Below are positions 52,678 to 61,733 of a stretch of 64,000 nucleotides of DNA, one piece after another; positions within the stretch are counted from its first letter, which is position 1; each line of letters begins with the position of its first letter. The notes beneath the pieces were generated by a model. That model had not been told where the DNA came from and did not search any database. It saw nothing but the letters and a program-made list of their open reading frames with translations. The stretch is from Mycolicibacterium sp. (GTDB lineage Bacteria > Actinomycetota > Actinomycetes > Mycobacteriales > Mycobacteriaceae), in NCBI GenBank assembly GCA_020637165.1, contig JACJWN010000004.1, forward strand, positions 372,001-436,000, in the 5' to 3' direction. The translations under genes were made by a program, and so were the position numbers.

Positions 52678-54189
52678 TTACTCCGCCATTTCCCACTGAG
52701 AACAGGTGATGTAGCGGTTCTCGGCCCTGAAGAACTCCGGTTCGATGTCACAGCTCCACCCCCCGGAGGTCAGCTCGACGGCGGCCGCACCGGTTTGGGT
52801 GATCACGATGTCGGACGCAGGAGGCGCCGGACTGCCCGGGGGAGCCACCGAGAGCACGGTGTTGGGCCGTGGGGCGGGGGCGACCGTGCCGTCCACCACG
52901 CTGACCGTGGTACCCGGTGCGGGGCGTTGGTGCTCGATGACCGCGATGCCGGGCATCCGCACGCTTTGCCAGCCCGCGACGTCGGTGGTGTGGACGGTCA
53001 CCCGCTGCCCCGCCGCTGCCGTTCGGATGACGATCCGCTTGGCTATCTCCTGCTCGGCGGCAATGTGCACCCGGGTCTGCTCGGCCGGGTCGCCCAGCGG
53101 CAGCAAAAGCCGCTCGCCCCTCGATATCTTGCCGATCAACACCCCGGAAGGTCCGATCGGGATCACCAGCGCCGGCGGAAGCCCACCTCGCAATAGACCG
53201 CGGACCTCTGGACGCGGTCCACACAGGTTGGCCGCCGCGGCGCCCGCCTGTTGGCCCGGCAGCGGCTGCAGGATCACCGCCGGCGGCGTGGTGGGAGGGC
53301 GGGACGTTCGCACCGTGACCGTCGTCGCGGCGGTTCCATCGGAGAACACCGTAATGTTCTGGATGATTGCGTCGGCTCGCAGTGACCACGCCTGCCCCAG
53401 CGCCTCGGAGGTGATATCTCCGGGCCGGTAGCCGTAACTCGTGTGCCACCCGGAATCGCCACGCAGGCTGCGCCAGCCGCGATTGCGTGGCCTCAGCACA
53501 CTGGCGTCTAGGCGCTTCTCCAGTTCGATCATGTCTGTGGTGCTGGCGACCTTGGCCCGGATACCGCGGCATCGCAGCGACGCCGCGACCCGTTGCGCGG
53601 CGGTTAGAGCCGCCGTGCCGACGGTGGGCCGGTCGCGCAGTGCCTCACCGTTGTCGAGGGCATGCAGCCTGAGCACCAGCCAGGTCTCACGCCGGCCCGC
53701 ATAGGGCGTGTTCCCGATCAGCGTGTCGTAGATAGCCGGGTAGTCCCCGCCGCTTCCCCGGCGCGCCCCTGCGGTGATTACGCTGAGCGAATCCAGTTCC
53801 AGCCCCAGGCTTTGACGCATCAGCGGCACCAATTCGGCGACGTCGACCGTGTTCGTTGTCTCGACCGTCGCCGATCCGGTGAAAACCGTTGGCTGCCATT
53901 GCTTTCCGACAAGTTGAATCGCCGCGACGGCGATTCCGCCCTGATACCTAACGCCTCCCCCGGAGCGGTCGTTGACGACGGTTACCGGATCCGAAAGATC
54001 GAAGCACCGGTCCCGGGTGAGGTAGAGCCATGCCCACGACCACCCCGGCTGCCCTCGCCAGGGCACGACGAGAACGGCCACCCCGAGTGCCACCCCCGCC
54101 GCTGCGCCGATGTGGTCCGCCAGACTCCAGCCGATGGTTCCGAATATGAAGACCCCCGCTGCGACGGCAAGGCGAATACCGTCCCTCAT
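52678..54189 (-). CDS. eccE2: ESX-2 membrane complex subunit EccE
   Basis: 503 residues with two adjacent membrane helices at the N-terminus (about 5-45: LAVAAGVFIFGTIGW and AAAGVALGVAVLVVPW) and a large periplasmic or peripheral domain, the EccE pattern. EccE sits at the rim of the hexameric ESX membrane complex and stabilises MycP. It overlaps the mycP2 stop (ATGA) and is followed 3 bp later by eccA2. The C-terminal part is proline-rich with one Cys-containing end (YITCSQWEMAE). Confidence 0.88.
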   Translation of the reverse strand: MRDGIRLAVAAGVFIFGTIGWSLADHIGAAAGVALGVAVLVVPWRGQPGWSWAWLYLTRDRCFDLSDPVTVVNDRSGGGVRYQGGIAVAAIQLVGKQWQPTVFTGSATVETTNTVDVAELVPLMRQSLGLELDSLSVITAGARRGSGGDYPAIYDTLIGNTPYAGRRETWLVLRLHALDNGEALRDRPTVGTAALTAAQRVAASLRCRGIRAKVASTTDMIELEKRLDASVLRPRNRGWRSLRGDSGWHTSYGYRPGDITSEALGQAWSLRADAIIQNITVFSDGTAATTVTVRTSRPPTTPPAVILQPLPGQQAGAAAANLCGPRPEVRGLLRGGLPPALVIPIGPSGVLIGKISRGERLLLPLGDPAEQTRVHIAAEQEIAKRIVIRTAAAGQRVTVHTTDVAGWQSVRMPGIAVIEHQRPAPGTTVSVVDGTVAPAPRPNTVLSVAPPGSPAPPASDIVITQTGAAAVELTSGGWSCDIEPEFFRAENRYITCSQWEMAE

Positions 54190-55706
54190 CTGGCCCTCCG
54201 CGCCCTGCCGATGATCGCGGCCAGCACCGCGGTCGCCGCCACCGTTCCTGCGAAGGCCAACGCAACTGTTCGGGCCCGGCGGTCCGGGGGTTCGGGCGGT
54301 GGGGGCGGCGTCACCACCCTGGCCTGCGCCCCGGGTGCGACGGGATCGCCGGCCGGCACGTCAAAGGTCAGCGCGGCCACCGGATCGACCACGCCGTACC
54401 CGATGCGGTTGTCGACGCCACGCGGCGGATTGTGCGCTGTCTGGAGTATCCGGTTGATCACCTGGCGGGCCGTCAGCTGTGGATACTTCGCCCGGACCAG
54501 TGCGGCGACACCACTGACATAGGCCGCCGAGAAGCTGGTACCCCAGAACGGCATGGCGTTCTCACCAGGCCGACCCGGTGGATACGCATTGACCGGCGCT
54601 CCGTCATGCGGGGAGAGCCCCATGATGCCAACGCCGGGCGCCGCCACCGAGACCCAGGGGCCGGCGAGGCTCTTGGCCACCGGAATCCCCTTGTTGTCGA
54701 CAGCTCCGACCGAAAGCACATAGTCGGCGAACCATGACGGAGAGGAGACCGTCCTGACGTGATTCCAGTCCCGCGGATCATCATTGTCCAGCGGGTTGAG
54801 TTCGGGGTTCTGCGCGCACCCGTCCTCCCCCTCGTTGCCCCCGGCCGCGACGATGACGGCGTCCTTGGCCATCGCCGCAAACCAGACCGCCGCCCCGAGT
54901 GCACGCTGGTCGAGGGGGTCAGCCGCCGGTACACATGCCGTCACGCTGACGTTGATGACCTTGGCGCCCAGATTGGCGGCATGGACGATCGCCTTGGCAA
55001 GCGTTGAGACCGTGCCCGCCTTCCGCCGCCTCTGAACGTCGACCGAGCCCGGACTCACCGGTTCGTAGGCCCGCGAGGACTGCCGGATCGAGATAACCGT
55101 CGCATGCGGCGCGATGCCCGCAACGCCGTCCGGAGGGACGGGCCGCGGTTCTGCCGGTGTCGGAGTCGCCGGTGACGGTGGCGCGGGCCGCGGCGCACTC
55201 CCGCCGAGTACGGGTGGTCCGCCGACAGGCTGCGGGAACGCAGGGCTTGGCGGCATGGGAGCCGGCATCGGTGAGCCTTGCGGAGCGGCGTTGATCAACG
55301 AGGCCACGATCGTCCCGTGAGCGTCGCAGTCGGTCAGACCATCCCCGCCCATGATGTAGTCGCCGCCGCCGACGACCGACAGGCGGCGGTTGGGTGTGAC
55401 GCCGGTATCGATGACCGCGACGGCGACGCCGTTACCCGTGGAGTGCCGCCACGCCGCGCGGGTGTTGAGCATGGAGAAACCCGGCGCCGGCAGGCCGATA
55501 TCGGGATCCCCCGCGGCGACCGCCTGGGCGCAGACGTTGCTCTGTCGCATTGGCAGCTCCGGTCCGGGTGTGCCGTCGGACGGCACCAGCGCGGGGTCGA
55601 CGGAAGGGGGTTCGATTGCCAACGCCTGCGGGAAGCCGAACGTGAGCCCGGTCAGCAGCACCACCAGCGCGGCGGCGCTCGACCGTACGAATCTGGATCG
55701 CCTCAC
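54186..55706 (-). CDS. mycP2: Mycosin, ESX-2 subtilisin-like serine protease MycP
   Basis: 506-residue membrane-anchored serine protease. The catalytic triad is complete: Asp100 (VAVIDTGVTP), His130 (DCDAHGTIVA) and Ser391 (WGTSFSAAYVSG). A signal peptide (SSAAALVVLLTGLTFGFPQALA) and a C-terminal membrane helix (about 480-500) followed by Arg residues fit the family. A proline-rich insertion (about 144-192, PMPAPMPPSP and so on) matches loop regions known in mycosins. The GTG at 55706 overlaps the eccD2 stop (GTGA); earlier in-frame starts would run into eccD2. Confidence 0.94.
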   Translation of the reverse strand: MRRSRFVRSSAAALVVLLTGLTFGFPQALAIEPPSVDPALVPSDGTPGPELPMRQSNVCAQAVAAGDPDIGLPAPGFSMLNTRAAWRHSTGNGVAVAVIDTGVTPNRRLSVVGGGDYIMGGDGLTDCDAHGTIVASLINAAPQGSPMPAPMPPSPAFPQPVGGPPVLGGSAPRPAPPSPATPTPAEPRPVPPDGVAGIAPHATVISIRQSSRAYEPVSPGSVDVQRRRKAGTVSTLAKAIVHAANLGAKVINVSVTACVPAADPLDQRALGAAVWFAAMAKDAVIVAAGGNEGEDGCAQNPELNPLDNDDPRDWNHVRTVSSPSWFADYVLSVGAVDNKGIPVAKSLAGPWVSVAAPGVGIMGLSPHDGAPVNAYPPGRPGENAMPFWGTSFSAAYVSGVAALVRAKYPQLTARQVINRILQTAHNPPRGVDNRIGYGVVDPVAALTFDVPAGDPVAPGAQARVVTPPPPPEPPDRRARTVALAFAGTVAATAVLAAIIGRARRAR

Positions 55707-57277
55707 CGCATTCGCACCCAGGTGAACAGCCCGCCGAGCCAGGCGGCCAGCGGCAACGCCACCACGATGGCGGCCAATTCGAGCCACTCAGCGGCCATTC
55801 GTACCAGAGGGGTGAACCGCGCGGCCGGTATCAACAGCGCCGCGGCCAAACCCAGACCGGCGAACACTGTCAGGAACAGGCTTCCCCACAGCAGCGGCAC
55901 GACCGGGGCCGCCGGAGAGGACAGAACATAGCGGACCGTACCGCTGCAGAATCCCGCCGCGGCCCCACCGACCAGAGCGATTGCTTGATTCCGGTCGGTG
56001 AACGCCCGCCCCCTGCTGATGAAGATCAGCACGAAGAGACCCGCCAGGATCGCCGCGGGGATGCCCCTCGGCCGCCCAGGTGTCAAAGTCGCCCACACCG
56101 CGACAGGAAGAACGATCGCCGCTGCCACGCAGATGCCGGTCAGAACTCCGTTGGCGGTGCGGGCGGCCTCGGCGATGACCGTCCCGGGCGCCGTTCTGTC
56201 CGGACTCGGTTCCTCCTCAGCGTGCTCGTCCACCGGTATGACGGCGTCGACCGGCATACCGTCGCCGCGGCGGAAGAGTTCGCGTCCGGTGATCGATCCG
56301 AAGTGGGGCGGCCGGATCCGCGCCGCCCGCAGCGCGAGCGTCGGCGCCACCGTGATCAGGACGAGAAGTCCGATCAGTGTCCCCATCCCCAGCCGTTGAG
56401 CCCCCACGGGTTGCCACATACGTACCGCCGAAACGAGAACAGCCACCGCACAGAGGGTTACGACCGTTGCCGAGGCCGTGACGTAGCGATGCGCAGCCGC
56501 TGACAGCCCCGCCACCATGACGCCCATTGCCAGTGCCCCGATGAACAGGTGCGCCGCGCCGACCCGACCGGGGGCTACAGCTGCAAGACCCACCGACAAT
56601 GGCACCACCGCCGACCAGCCGAGGATTCCCCACAATTCCGGCTGCCCGGGCCACCATCTGCGGGCCCATACGCCCCCAACCGCCAGAAGCGTGCCGGGAA
56701 TCAGGGCGGCGAGCGATGCCCCCCACGAGTCGGTAAGCAGTCGCGTGTGCACCGTAAGAGTGGTAGCGACCAGGACGGCCATCGCGATGATCGCCAGTGC
56801 CGTCCGCTGCGCGGTCTGCGCGGTGACCGGGGTGAAAAGCCGCTTGCCAACCCGAGCCAAACCTGTCGACAACGATTCATATTGGGGCACGAAGGAGTCA
56901 CCCGGTTCGGCCGGCACCAGGACCAGGGTGGCGCCGTCTTCGACACCCAGTTCGTCGAGATTCCGGGAGATGTCGAGACGAGTTCCGTTGGCACGGTGCA
57001 ACTCATAGGCCAGCCCTGGATCCAGGGCCGCCCCACCGCGGCGCCTCAGGTCCTCGTCAAGGAGTTCAACGATGTCATCGATGAACACCTCGACGGGTAT
57101 CGAGGCCGGGTACACCTGGGAGACAAGGTGTTCGCCATAGATCACCGCGACGGCGCAGCGCGCCGGGAAAGCAGCCTTCGGCGCTGTTGCAACAGCAGTT
57201 GGTGGGACAGCCGGTGCCGGAGCATTCGTGTTCGGGCCAGACGGTATCGGGCCCGACGTCGTCGGAGCAGCCATCAC
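55703..57277 (-). CDS. eccD2: ESX-2 membrane channel subunit EccD
   Basis: 524 residues: an N-terminal ubiquitin-like cytosolic domain (about 40-130, CAVAVIYGEHLVSQVYPA and ISRNLDELGVEDGATL) followed by eleven membrane helices, the standard EccD layout; two copies per protomer form the membrane barrel of ESX complexes. A proline/alanine-rich stretch precedes the ubiquitin-like domain. The GTG at 57277 and the ATG at 57274 are both possible starts and overlap the stop of the MinD-like gene. Confidence 0.93.
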   Translation of the reverse strand: MMAAPTTSGPIPSGPNTNAPAPAVPPTAVATAPKAAFPARCAVAVIYGEHLVSQVYPASIPVEVFIDDIVELLDEDLRRRGGAALDPGLAYELHRANGTRLDISRNLDELGVEDGATLVLVPAEPGDSFVPQYESLSTGLARVGKRLFTPVTAQTAQRTALAIIAMAVLVATTLTVHTRLLTDSWGASLAALIPGTLLAVGGVWARRWWPGQPELWGILGWSAVVPLSVGLAAVAPGRVGAAHLFIGALAMGVMVAGLSAAAHRYVTASATVVTLCAVAVLVSAVRMWQPVGAQRLGMGTLIGLLVLITVAPTLALRAARIRPPHFGSITGRELFRRGDGMPVDAVIPVDEHAEEEPSPDRTAPGTVIAEAARTANGVLTGICVAAAIVLPVAVWATLTPGRPRGIPAAILAGLFVLIFISRGRAFTDRNQAIALVGGAAAGFCSGTVRYVLSSPAAPVVPLLWGSLFLTVFAGLGLAAALLIPAARFTPLVRMAAEWLELAAIVVALPLAAWLGGLFTWVRMR

Positions 57278-58305
57278 CGGGGCCTGTCGGCATCGGGAAC
57301 GTACTTGTCTGCCAGAGTCGCAGCGATCTCGAGAAGCCGAAGCCGGGCCTTCTTGTGAAGTTCGCCCCGGGTATCGATGATTCCGCCCTCAGCCAGGTGC
57401 GGGTCGAAGGGCATGAACTCGACGTCTGCGCCGGTCTGGGCGAATCTCTCGGTGAGGTAGTCCCGGGCGTCCTTGTCGTAGCCGTTGCGGGCGTCGTTGA
57501 GAATCACGGTGCTCCGCGACACCAATTCGTGGTAGCCCATCGAGCGCAAAAGGTCGATGGCCCGCGTGACGGGCAGGGACGCGTCGGCGGTCAGGCCGGA
57601 GACGAACACCAGCGCGTCGGCCGCGTCCAGAACCGCCTCCATCACCGGATGTTCGAGATCGTCGGAGGTATCGACGAGGATCACGTTGTGGGTCCGGCGA
57701 AGTCGTGCCAGGACGCCGCTGAACATCGCGGGAACCAGGGGCCTGGGCTGATCGGACATCCGATTGCCGGCAAGGACGTCGAGCCCAACGGCGTTCTGCC
57801 CCAGATGTTCACGGATGTCGGCGTAGCCCTGGACGTCGGCGTCGTTGAGCACACCCGCATAGTCGCCCGGAGGGGATTCGTCGATGCGACCGGCCAGGGT
57901 CCCGAAGCCCGGCGCGGCATCGACCGCGACGACATTCTCGGTTCGGCACTCACGGAAAACCCCGCCGATACATGCCGTCATCGTGGTCTTGCCCACACCA
58001 CCCTTGCCGGAAACGAAGGCGATCACATACTGCTTGCGAATGTGTCGGCGAATGCGGTCGCGAAGCGCTCGGTGGTGCCGTTCGGCGGGCGACTCACCCG
58101 GATTGACCGTCTTGAAGGACAGCGCGAAAACGATTTTGCGCCAACCCGAGGCGGGGGGGACCTTGCGAGGGGCCACCATGTCCGAGATCCGCAACGTCCC
58201 GGACACGGAATCCGACCGGAACCGATTAGGAGATTCGGACGGATCTCTGTCGACCGCCGACGGCGGATTCTCCGGGAGTACCGCCCCCTTCCAGGAAGTG
58301 CTCAC
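57274..58305 (-). CDS. MinD/ParA-like ATPase of the ESX-2 locus (Rv3888c-like)
   Basis: 343 residues. The deviant Walker A motif SGKGGVGKTT (99-108), the switch region VVAVDAAPGFGTL and the NVILVDTSDD segment mark a MinD/SIMIBI ATPase, akin to EspI of ESX-1. The first 90 residues are disordered or basic and are not shared with MinD. In the M. tuberculosis ESX-2 locus the same gene lies between espG2 and eccD2. The GTG at 58305 directly abuts the espG2 stop. A role in regulating secretion with energy state is inferred from EspI only. Confidence 0.88.
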   Translation of the reverse strand: MSTSWKGAVLPENPPSAVDRDPSESPNRFRSDSVSGTLRISDMVAPRKVPPASGWRKIVFALSFKTVNPGESPAERHHRALRDRIRRHIRKQYVIAFVSGKGGVGKTTMTACIGGVFRECRTENVVAVDAAPGFGTLAGRIDESPPGDYAGVLNDADVQGYADIREHLGQNAVGLDVLAGNRMSDQPRPLVPAMFSGVLARLRRTHNVILVDTSDDLEHPVMEAVLDAADALVFVSGLTADASLPVTRAIDLLRSMGYHELVSRSTVILNDARNGYDKDARDYLTERFAQTGADVEFMPFDPHLAEGGIIDTRGELHKKARLRLLEIAATLADKYVPDADRPR

Positions 58306-59139
58306 CTAAATCACCTTTCTGTAGCAATGCCAGTCATCCCGGGCCGGCAATCGGCGCAACATCCGCTGCACCGCGGCGGAGATGCCGAGGCTCGAGGCGG
58401 GTCCGACGATCATCCAGGTCCTGCCGCCGCGAGAGTCGTGCTCGGAAATCAGCCGACCCTGGGGGGTGTCGATGATGGTTACGGTGGTCGATCCGATGCG
58501 CGAGTCGGCCGGGTGCCCGGCCCCGCCGGACTGGAGTGCCACCAGGGAGAACTGGGCTGAGTGCTCACCGTCGGACGCCAGCATCAAGGACCCGACCTGG
58601 TCTGCCTCCAATCCACACTCGCGAAGGAAGCTGTGCAGCGTCGCGCGGTCGCGAACCACCGCCAACAGTTCGGTGGCATCCAATGTCATCGGCTTGACCT
58701 CAGCCGGCGACTTCTCGCCGCAGAGACGTTGGATCTGGGACTGGATCAGCAGACCCGCGGACCGCTCGCTGCAGGCCGTGCCGGCACCGCTGAGCCGGAT
58801 CAGGATTCCGCAGCGCTCCAGGCTGACCCACCATTGCGCGAACCTGGCCAAAAGCGCCTGTTCGAACCCGGATCCCGTGGTGGGCGTCTGGGCGTGTAAG
58901 AGCAGGCCGACCTCCCGTCGCGCGAGGACGGTCAGCCATTCGAGGACGGTCTGGTCCACCTCACCGGTCGAACTGACGGCGCCCGACGCCTGGAGTTCGT
59001 CGGCCACCGGATGCGCCAACGCCACTTGGGCGCTCTCCACGCTGGGCAGGTGTGGGCGCAGGCCAAGTTCGGGTGCCAGCACCTCGATACCCGACAGCAC
59101 CTGGAGAACCCAAAGGCCGTCAAGAGTGGTCGTCAACAT
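58306..59139 (-). CDS. espG2: ESX-2 secretion-associated chaperone EspG
   Basis: 277 residues with the EspG fold pattern: N-terminal LDGLWVLQVLSGIEVLAPEL, mid-part with mixed beta strands, and C-terminal RGGRTWMIVGPASSLG. EspG proteins bind the tip of PE/PPE dimers in the cytosol and bring them to their own ESX system. The ATG has a Shine-Dalgarno (ggggga) close upstream. It is flanked by esxC (68 bp) and the MinD-like gene (no gap). Confidence 0.87.
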   Translation of the reverse strand: MLTTTLDGLWVLQVLSGIEVLAPELGLRPHLPSVESAQVALAHPVADELQASGAVSSTGEVDQTVLEWLTVLARREVGLLLHAQTPTTGSGFEQALLARFAQWWVSLERCGILIRLSGAGTACSERSAGLLIQSQIQRLCGEKSPAEVKPMTLDATELLAVVRDRATLHSFLRECGLEADQVGSLMLASDGEHSAQFSLVALQSGGAGHPADSRIGSTTVTIIDTPQGRLISEHDSRGGRTWMIVGPASSLGISAAVQRMLRRLPARDDWHCYRKVI

Positions 59140-59207
59140 TCACGTATCCCCCGACATGACGCGGTGGGCGCGCGGATTCAGCGCGCCCACCGACCCATGC
59201 CAATCGT

Positions 59208-59495
59208 CTAGAAGAGGTTCCCCATCATCAGGTCGGTCTGGTGGGCACTTTCGTTGACGCTGCTGATCGTCTGCCCGTGCTTGTTCATCGTGTGGATGAG
59301 CCCCTTGAGGCCCCCCAGCATCTGCATCTGCGATTCGTGGAACGCGGTGGCCGCAGCGCCCTGGAAGAAGTCGGCGATCGCGTTGGTGCGCTGCGCGATG
59401 TCGTCATGGATCTGCATCAGCTGTGCCGAGCGGGCCCCGACATCGGAGGCGAAGTCGGCGACGCCGCCGTGGTTGTAGGTGATGTTGTCAGACAT
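59208..59495 (-). CDS. esxC: ESAT-6-like protein EsxC (WXG100 superfamily, no WXG)
   Basis: 95 residues forming two helices with a central turn, as in ESAT-6 family proteins. At the turn the usual Trp-X-Gly is replaced by FFQGAAATAFHES (Phe-Gln-Gly). The N-terminus (MSDNITYNHGGVADFASDVG) and C-terminal GNLF correspond to EsxC of M. tuberculosis ESX-2. It pairs with EsxD as the secreted heterodimer. A clear Y-x-x-x-D/E signal is not visible in this partner. Confidence 0.92.
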   Translation of the reverse strand: MSDNITYNHGGVADFASDVGARSAQLMQIHDDIAQRTNAIADFFQGAAATAFHESQMQMLGGLKGLIHTMNKHGQTISSVNESAHQTDLMMGNLF

Positions 59496-59520
59496 TGACT
59501 GGTCCTTTCGAGACAGGGGG

Positions 59521-59826
59521 TCAGGCGTTCGCGGCGAACGCCGTGAGGCTGTGGGCGGCTTCGGACTCGTGCCCCTCCATCAGCGATGCCGCCTGGCTGA
59601 GCCCGTGAGCCAGGCGGGTGCCGCCGGTGATCGTCTGCTGGAGGTCCTGATTGATCTGGGCGGCGGTATGCACCGACGCCAGCTGGGCCTGACCGCCCCA
59701 GACGGCCGAGCCGAGACCCTCGTGGGTACTCAGGTAGCCGTTGGCGATGGCCGTGGCGTGTTCGAGCGCCGATTCGATGGCGTTTCGGGTGCTGCGGAGC
59801 ACCTCAGGTGTGACGACGAGTGTCAT
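59521..59826 (-). CDS. esxD: ESAT-6-like protein EsxD (WXG100)
   Basis: 101 residues, helix-turn-helix with the WXG-type turn at AVWGGQAQ, and a C-terminal helix containing AASLMEGHESEA, close to M. tuberculosis EsxD. It lies 25 bp upstream of esxC, so both are translated from one message. The start TLVVTPEVLRST fits the family; the 137-bp gap to the PPE gene contains no gene. Confidence 0.92.
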   Translation of the reverse strand: MTLVVTPEVLRSTRNAIESALEHATAIANGYLSTHEGLGSAVWGGQAQLASVHTAAQINQDLQQTITGGTRLAHGLSQAASLMEGHESEAAHSLTAFAANA

Positions 59827-59963
59827 GTGTTCTTTCCTGTGTTGGCGGTCATGTGATCGACCCCGGATCGGGGCGGATTTCGAGTATTCGACGCTGGAAC
59901 GCGGCTGTCACTTCACCCTTCGGCAAACACGTTTTCCCATTCCCCCTTCGGTTTTTTTGTTAG

Positions 59964-61211
59964 CTATTCAGGGTTGTGACGACCTCGCCCAGGGGGCGCC
60001 AGAACCCGTGCTCGCGGCAGCCCGTCCCCCTCCTGGTGGTCTTTGCCACGAGCCGGGCCGACGGGCGGTGCCATCGGCATCCCCGCAGCGCCGATCGGGC
60101 CCGCCGTCGGTCCCCGTTGTTCCCCGGCGCTGAGCAGGCCGGTTTTCAAGCCCACCGGCCGACCACCGCTCTCCGGCGGGAAACTACTGTTGGGCCTGGT
60201 GAAGTTGGTCAAACCAGCGCCGGGAATGCCGCCACCCAGACCGCTGCCGCCCACCGTCGAACCCGGGGCGGCGCCACCCGCAGCCCCTGCGCCGACTCCC
60301 CCCGCGCCAGCCGGGTTCGCCGCGGCACCGACGAACGCACCCGGCAGGCCGAACTCTCCCACCGGGACTGCATCCCTCAGCCCGCCAAGCGGGCCGGTCA
60401 TCGACTGCAACAGTCCGGACGTGCCGCCGGCGGCCTGTATCGGAGTCTGAAACATGCCCATCGCAGGCTGCATCGCACCCAGGGCGGACTGAATCGGTTG
60501 CATCATCGAGCCGATCCGCCCCGCTTGGCCGGCCGCCTCAGCCGGGGCGGCAGCACCGTCACCCGCCGCCGTTGCGAGCTGCGCCGATTCCTCAAACACC
60601 CCGCCGGCAACGGCCTGCGCCGCGCTCTGGGCCGCGGCGGCCGCCGCCGGCGCGGCGGCCGACGCCCCCGGCGGGGACAGCGGCGGTGGGACGGCCAGCG
60701 CCGCGGACAGCACCCCGAGCGCAGATCCGTAGGCGGCTCCCGCCGCCGCGTTGTGCGGCCAGTGCTCACCGAAATAGGCGGCGTCCAGCGCCACGATCGC
60801 GGGGGTAAGAGCCCCGAGGACCAGCGGGTTCATCGCCACGTCAGCCGCCTGCTCGGTGCGGTTGGCGATCGAGACCGCGGCCGGGATCATCGATGACACA
60901 GCTGTCTCGTAGGCCGAGACGGCGCTCGCCGCGATCGGCGGCTTCTCCTGGGCCCAGCCGGCCAGCATCTGTAACGCGGCGTTCAGACCGGTCACCGCGG
61001 CGGTAGAGCTCAGCCCGCCCACGCCTTCGAAGTCCACCGCCGTCGCCGTGGCGTTGAGCGCGGAGGCCGAGGACGCCAGCTCGTCACCGATCGCCAGCGC
61101 CTGCCATGCGGCCGCGCTGGCCACCGTTGTCGCGGTGCCGGCCACGCCCGGCCCGGCCAGCCTCAGATAGTTGACCTCAGGCGGTGATGACGACCATGAA
61201 GGATCCGGCAT
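59964..61211 (-). CDS. PPE-family protein of ESX-2 (PPE69-like)
   Basis: 415 residues. The N-terminal PPE domain has Pro-Pro-Glu at residues 10-12 (SPPEVNYLRL), helical repeats and the expected WxG-like turn; after about residue 180 the sequence becomes Gly/Ala/Pro-rich (GGAAPGSTVGGSGLGGG) without known motif. It pairs with the PE protein encoded 12 bp upstream and would be delivered by EspG2. Position matches PPE69 of the M. tuberculosis ESX-2 locus. Confidence 0.9.
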   Translation of the reverse strand: MPDPSWSSSPPEVNYLRLAGPGVAGTATTVASAAAWQALAIGDELASSASALNATATAVDFEGVGGLSSTAAVTGLNAALQMLAGWAQEKPPIAASAVSAYETAVSSMIPAAVSIANRTEQAADVAMNPLVLGALTPAIVALDAAYFGEHWPHNAAAGAAYGSALGVLSAALAVPPPLSPPGASAAAPAAAAAAQSAAQAVAGGVFEESAQLATAAGDGAAAPAEAAGQAGRIGSMMQPIQSALGAMQPAMGMFQTPIQAAGGTSGLLQSMTGPLGGLRDAVPVGEFGLPGAFVGAAANPAGAGGVGAGAAGGAAPGSTVGGSGLGGGIPGAGLTNFTRPNSSFPPESGGRPVGLKTGLLSAGEQRGPTAGPIGAAGMPMAPPVGPARGKDHQEGDGLPRARVLAPPGRGRHNPE

Positions 61212-61223
61212 GACAACGCCGCC

Positions 61224-61523
61224 CTACAGCGCCAGAGCCGCGTTGTTGACAGCGTCGGTAGCGCTGTAGGTCACCGCGGCGAGGTGCTGCGCCTCGGCGA
61301 ACAGAGCGCGGTTCGCCAGATGCTCGCCGGCGCTCCCGACGTACGCGGCGCCCGCGGAGTTCAGTGCGGTGGCGAAGGCAAGCGAGTCCAGGTCCGCGCC
61401 CATCGGCAGCACCCCGACCAGCGCCTCCGCGGCGGCAGCGGTTGCCGCCGCCAACGTCGCGCCGATGCCCGTCTCCGTCGCAGCGGATCCTACAACCGTT
61501 GCTGAATTGACATTCAGGATCAT
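61224..61523 (-). CDS. PE-family protein of ESX-2 (PE36-like, degenerate PE motif)
   Basis: 99 residues, two antiparallel helices as in PE proteins, ending with the secretion signal Y-S-A-T-D (Tyr-x-x-x-Asp) near the C-terminus. The signature Pro-Glu at positions 8-9 is missing (MILNVNSATVVGSAA). The ATG at 61523 is chosen for its strong Shine-Dalgarno (ggggtgg); six extra codons upstream are possible. It is the first gene of the ESX-2 operon here; eccB and eccC, which precede it in M. tuberculosis, are absent. Confidence 0.88.
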   Translation of the reverse strand: MILNVNSATVVGSAATETGIGATLAAATAAAAEALVGVLPMGADLDSLAFATALNSAGAAYVGSAGEHLANRALFAEAQHLAAVTYSATDAVNNAALAL

Positions 61524-61612
61524 GCTCCACCCCTTCATCACCCGCTCGCCCGAGTGGCGAACGGGCGTCAGCCTAGAGTGTGCTGGAGGATGCTGTCGAG
61601 TCAGTTATTTCG

Positions 61613-61624
61613 TTTGCTAGCAAA
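61613..61624. promoter_or_regulatory. Perfect 12-bp palindrome in the divergent ESX-2/Sdh1 promoter region
   Basis: tttgctagcaaa lies in an AT-rich patch midway between the divergent PE gene and the small gene at 61755. Such palindromes are typical operator half-sites, but no cognate regulator is encoded nearby. Confidence 0.3.
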
Positions 61625-61715
61625 TTTCATGTGGAAGCGCTGTACAGAATCGCGCAACCCCCGGATTCCCGACCCTGCCGACCCGTTTCGCCAGCAGCGC
61701 CTACCATCGGGTCAT

Positions 61716-61733
61716 AGTGTGATTCCCGACACT
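61716..61733 (+). promoter_or_regulatory. CRP/FNR-like inverted repeat upstream of the Sdh1 operon
   Basis: AGTGT and ACACT flank eight bases. The sequence tgtgattcccgacact keeps the GTG-N8-CAC core of the mycobacterial CRP site with one arm base changed. It ends 21 bp before the first start codon. cAMP control of succinate dehydrogenase is plausible but unproven here. Confidence 0.35.

Noticed and set aside
59827-59963. Possible terminator or small gene in the 137-bp gap between the PPE gene and esxD
   Set aside because: A T-run and repeated ccttcgg motifs are present but no stable stem was found, and no convincing open frame.
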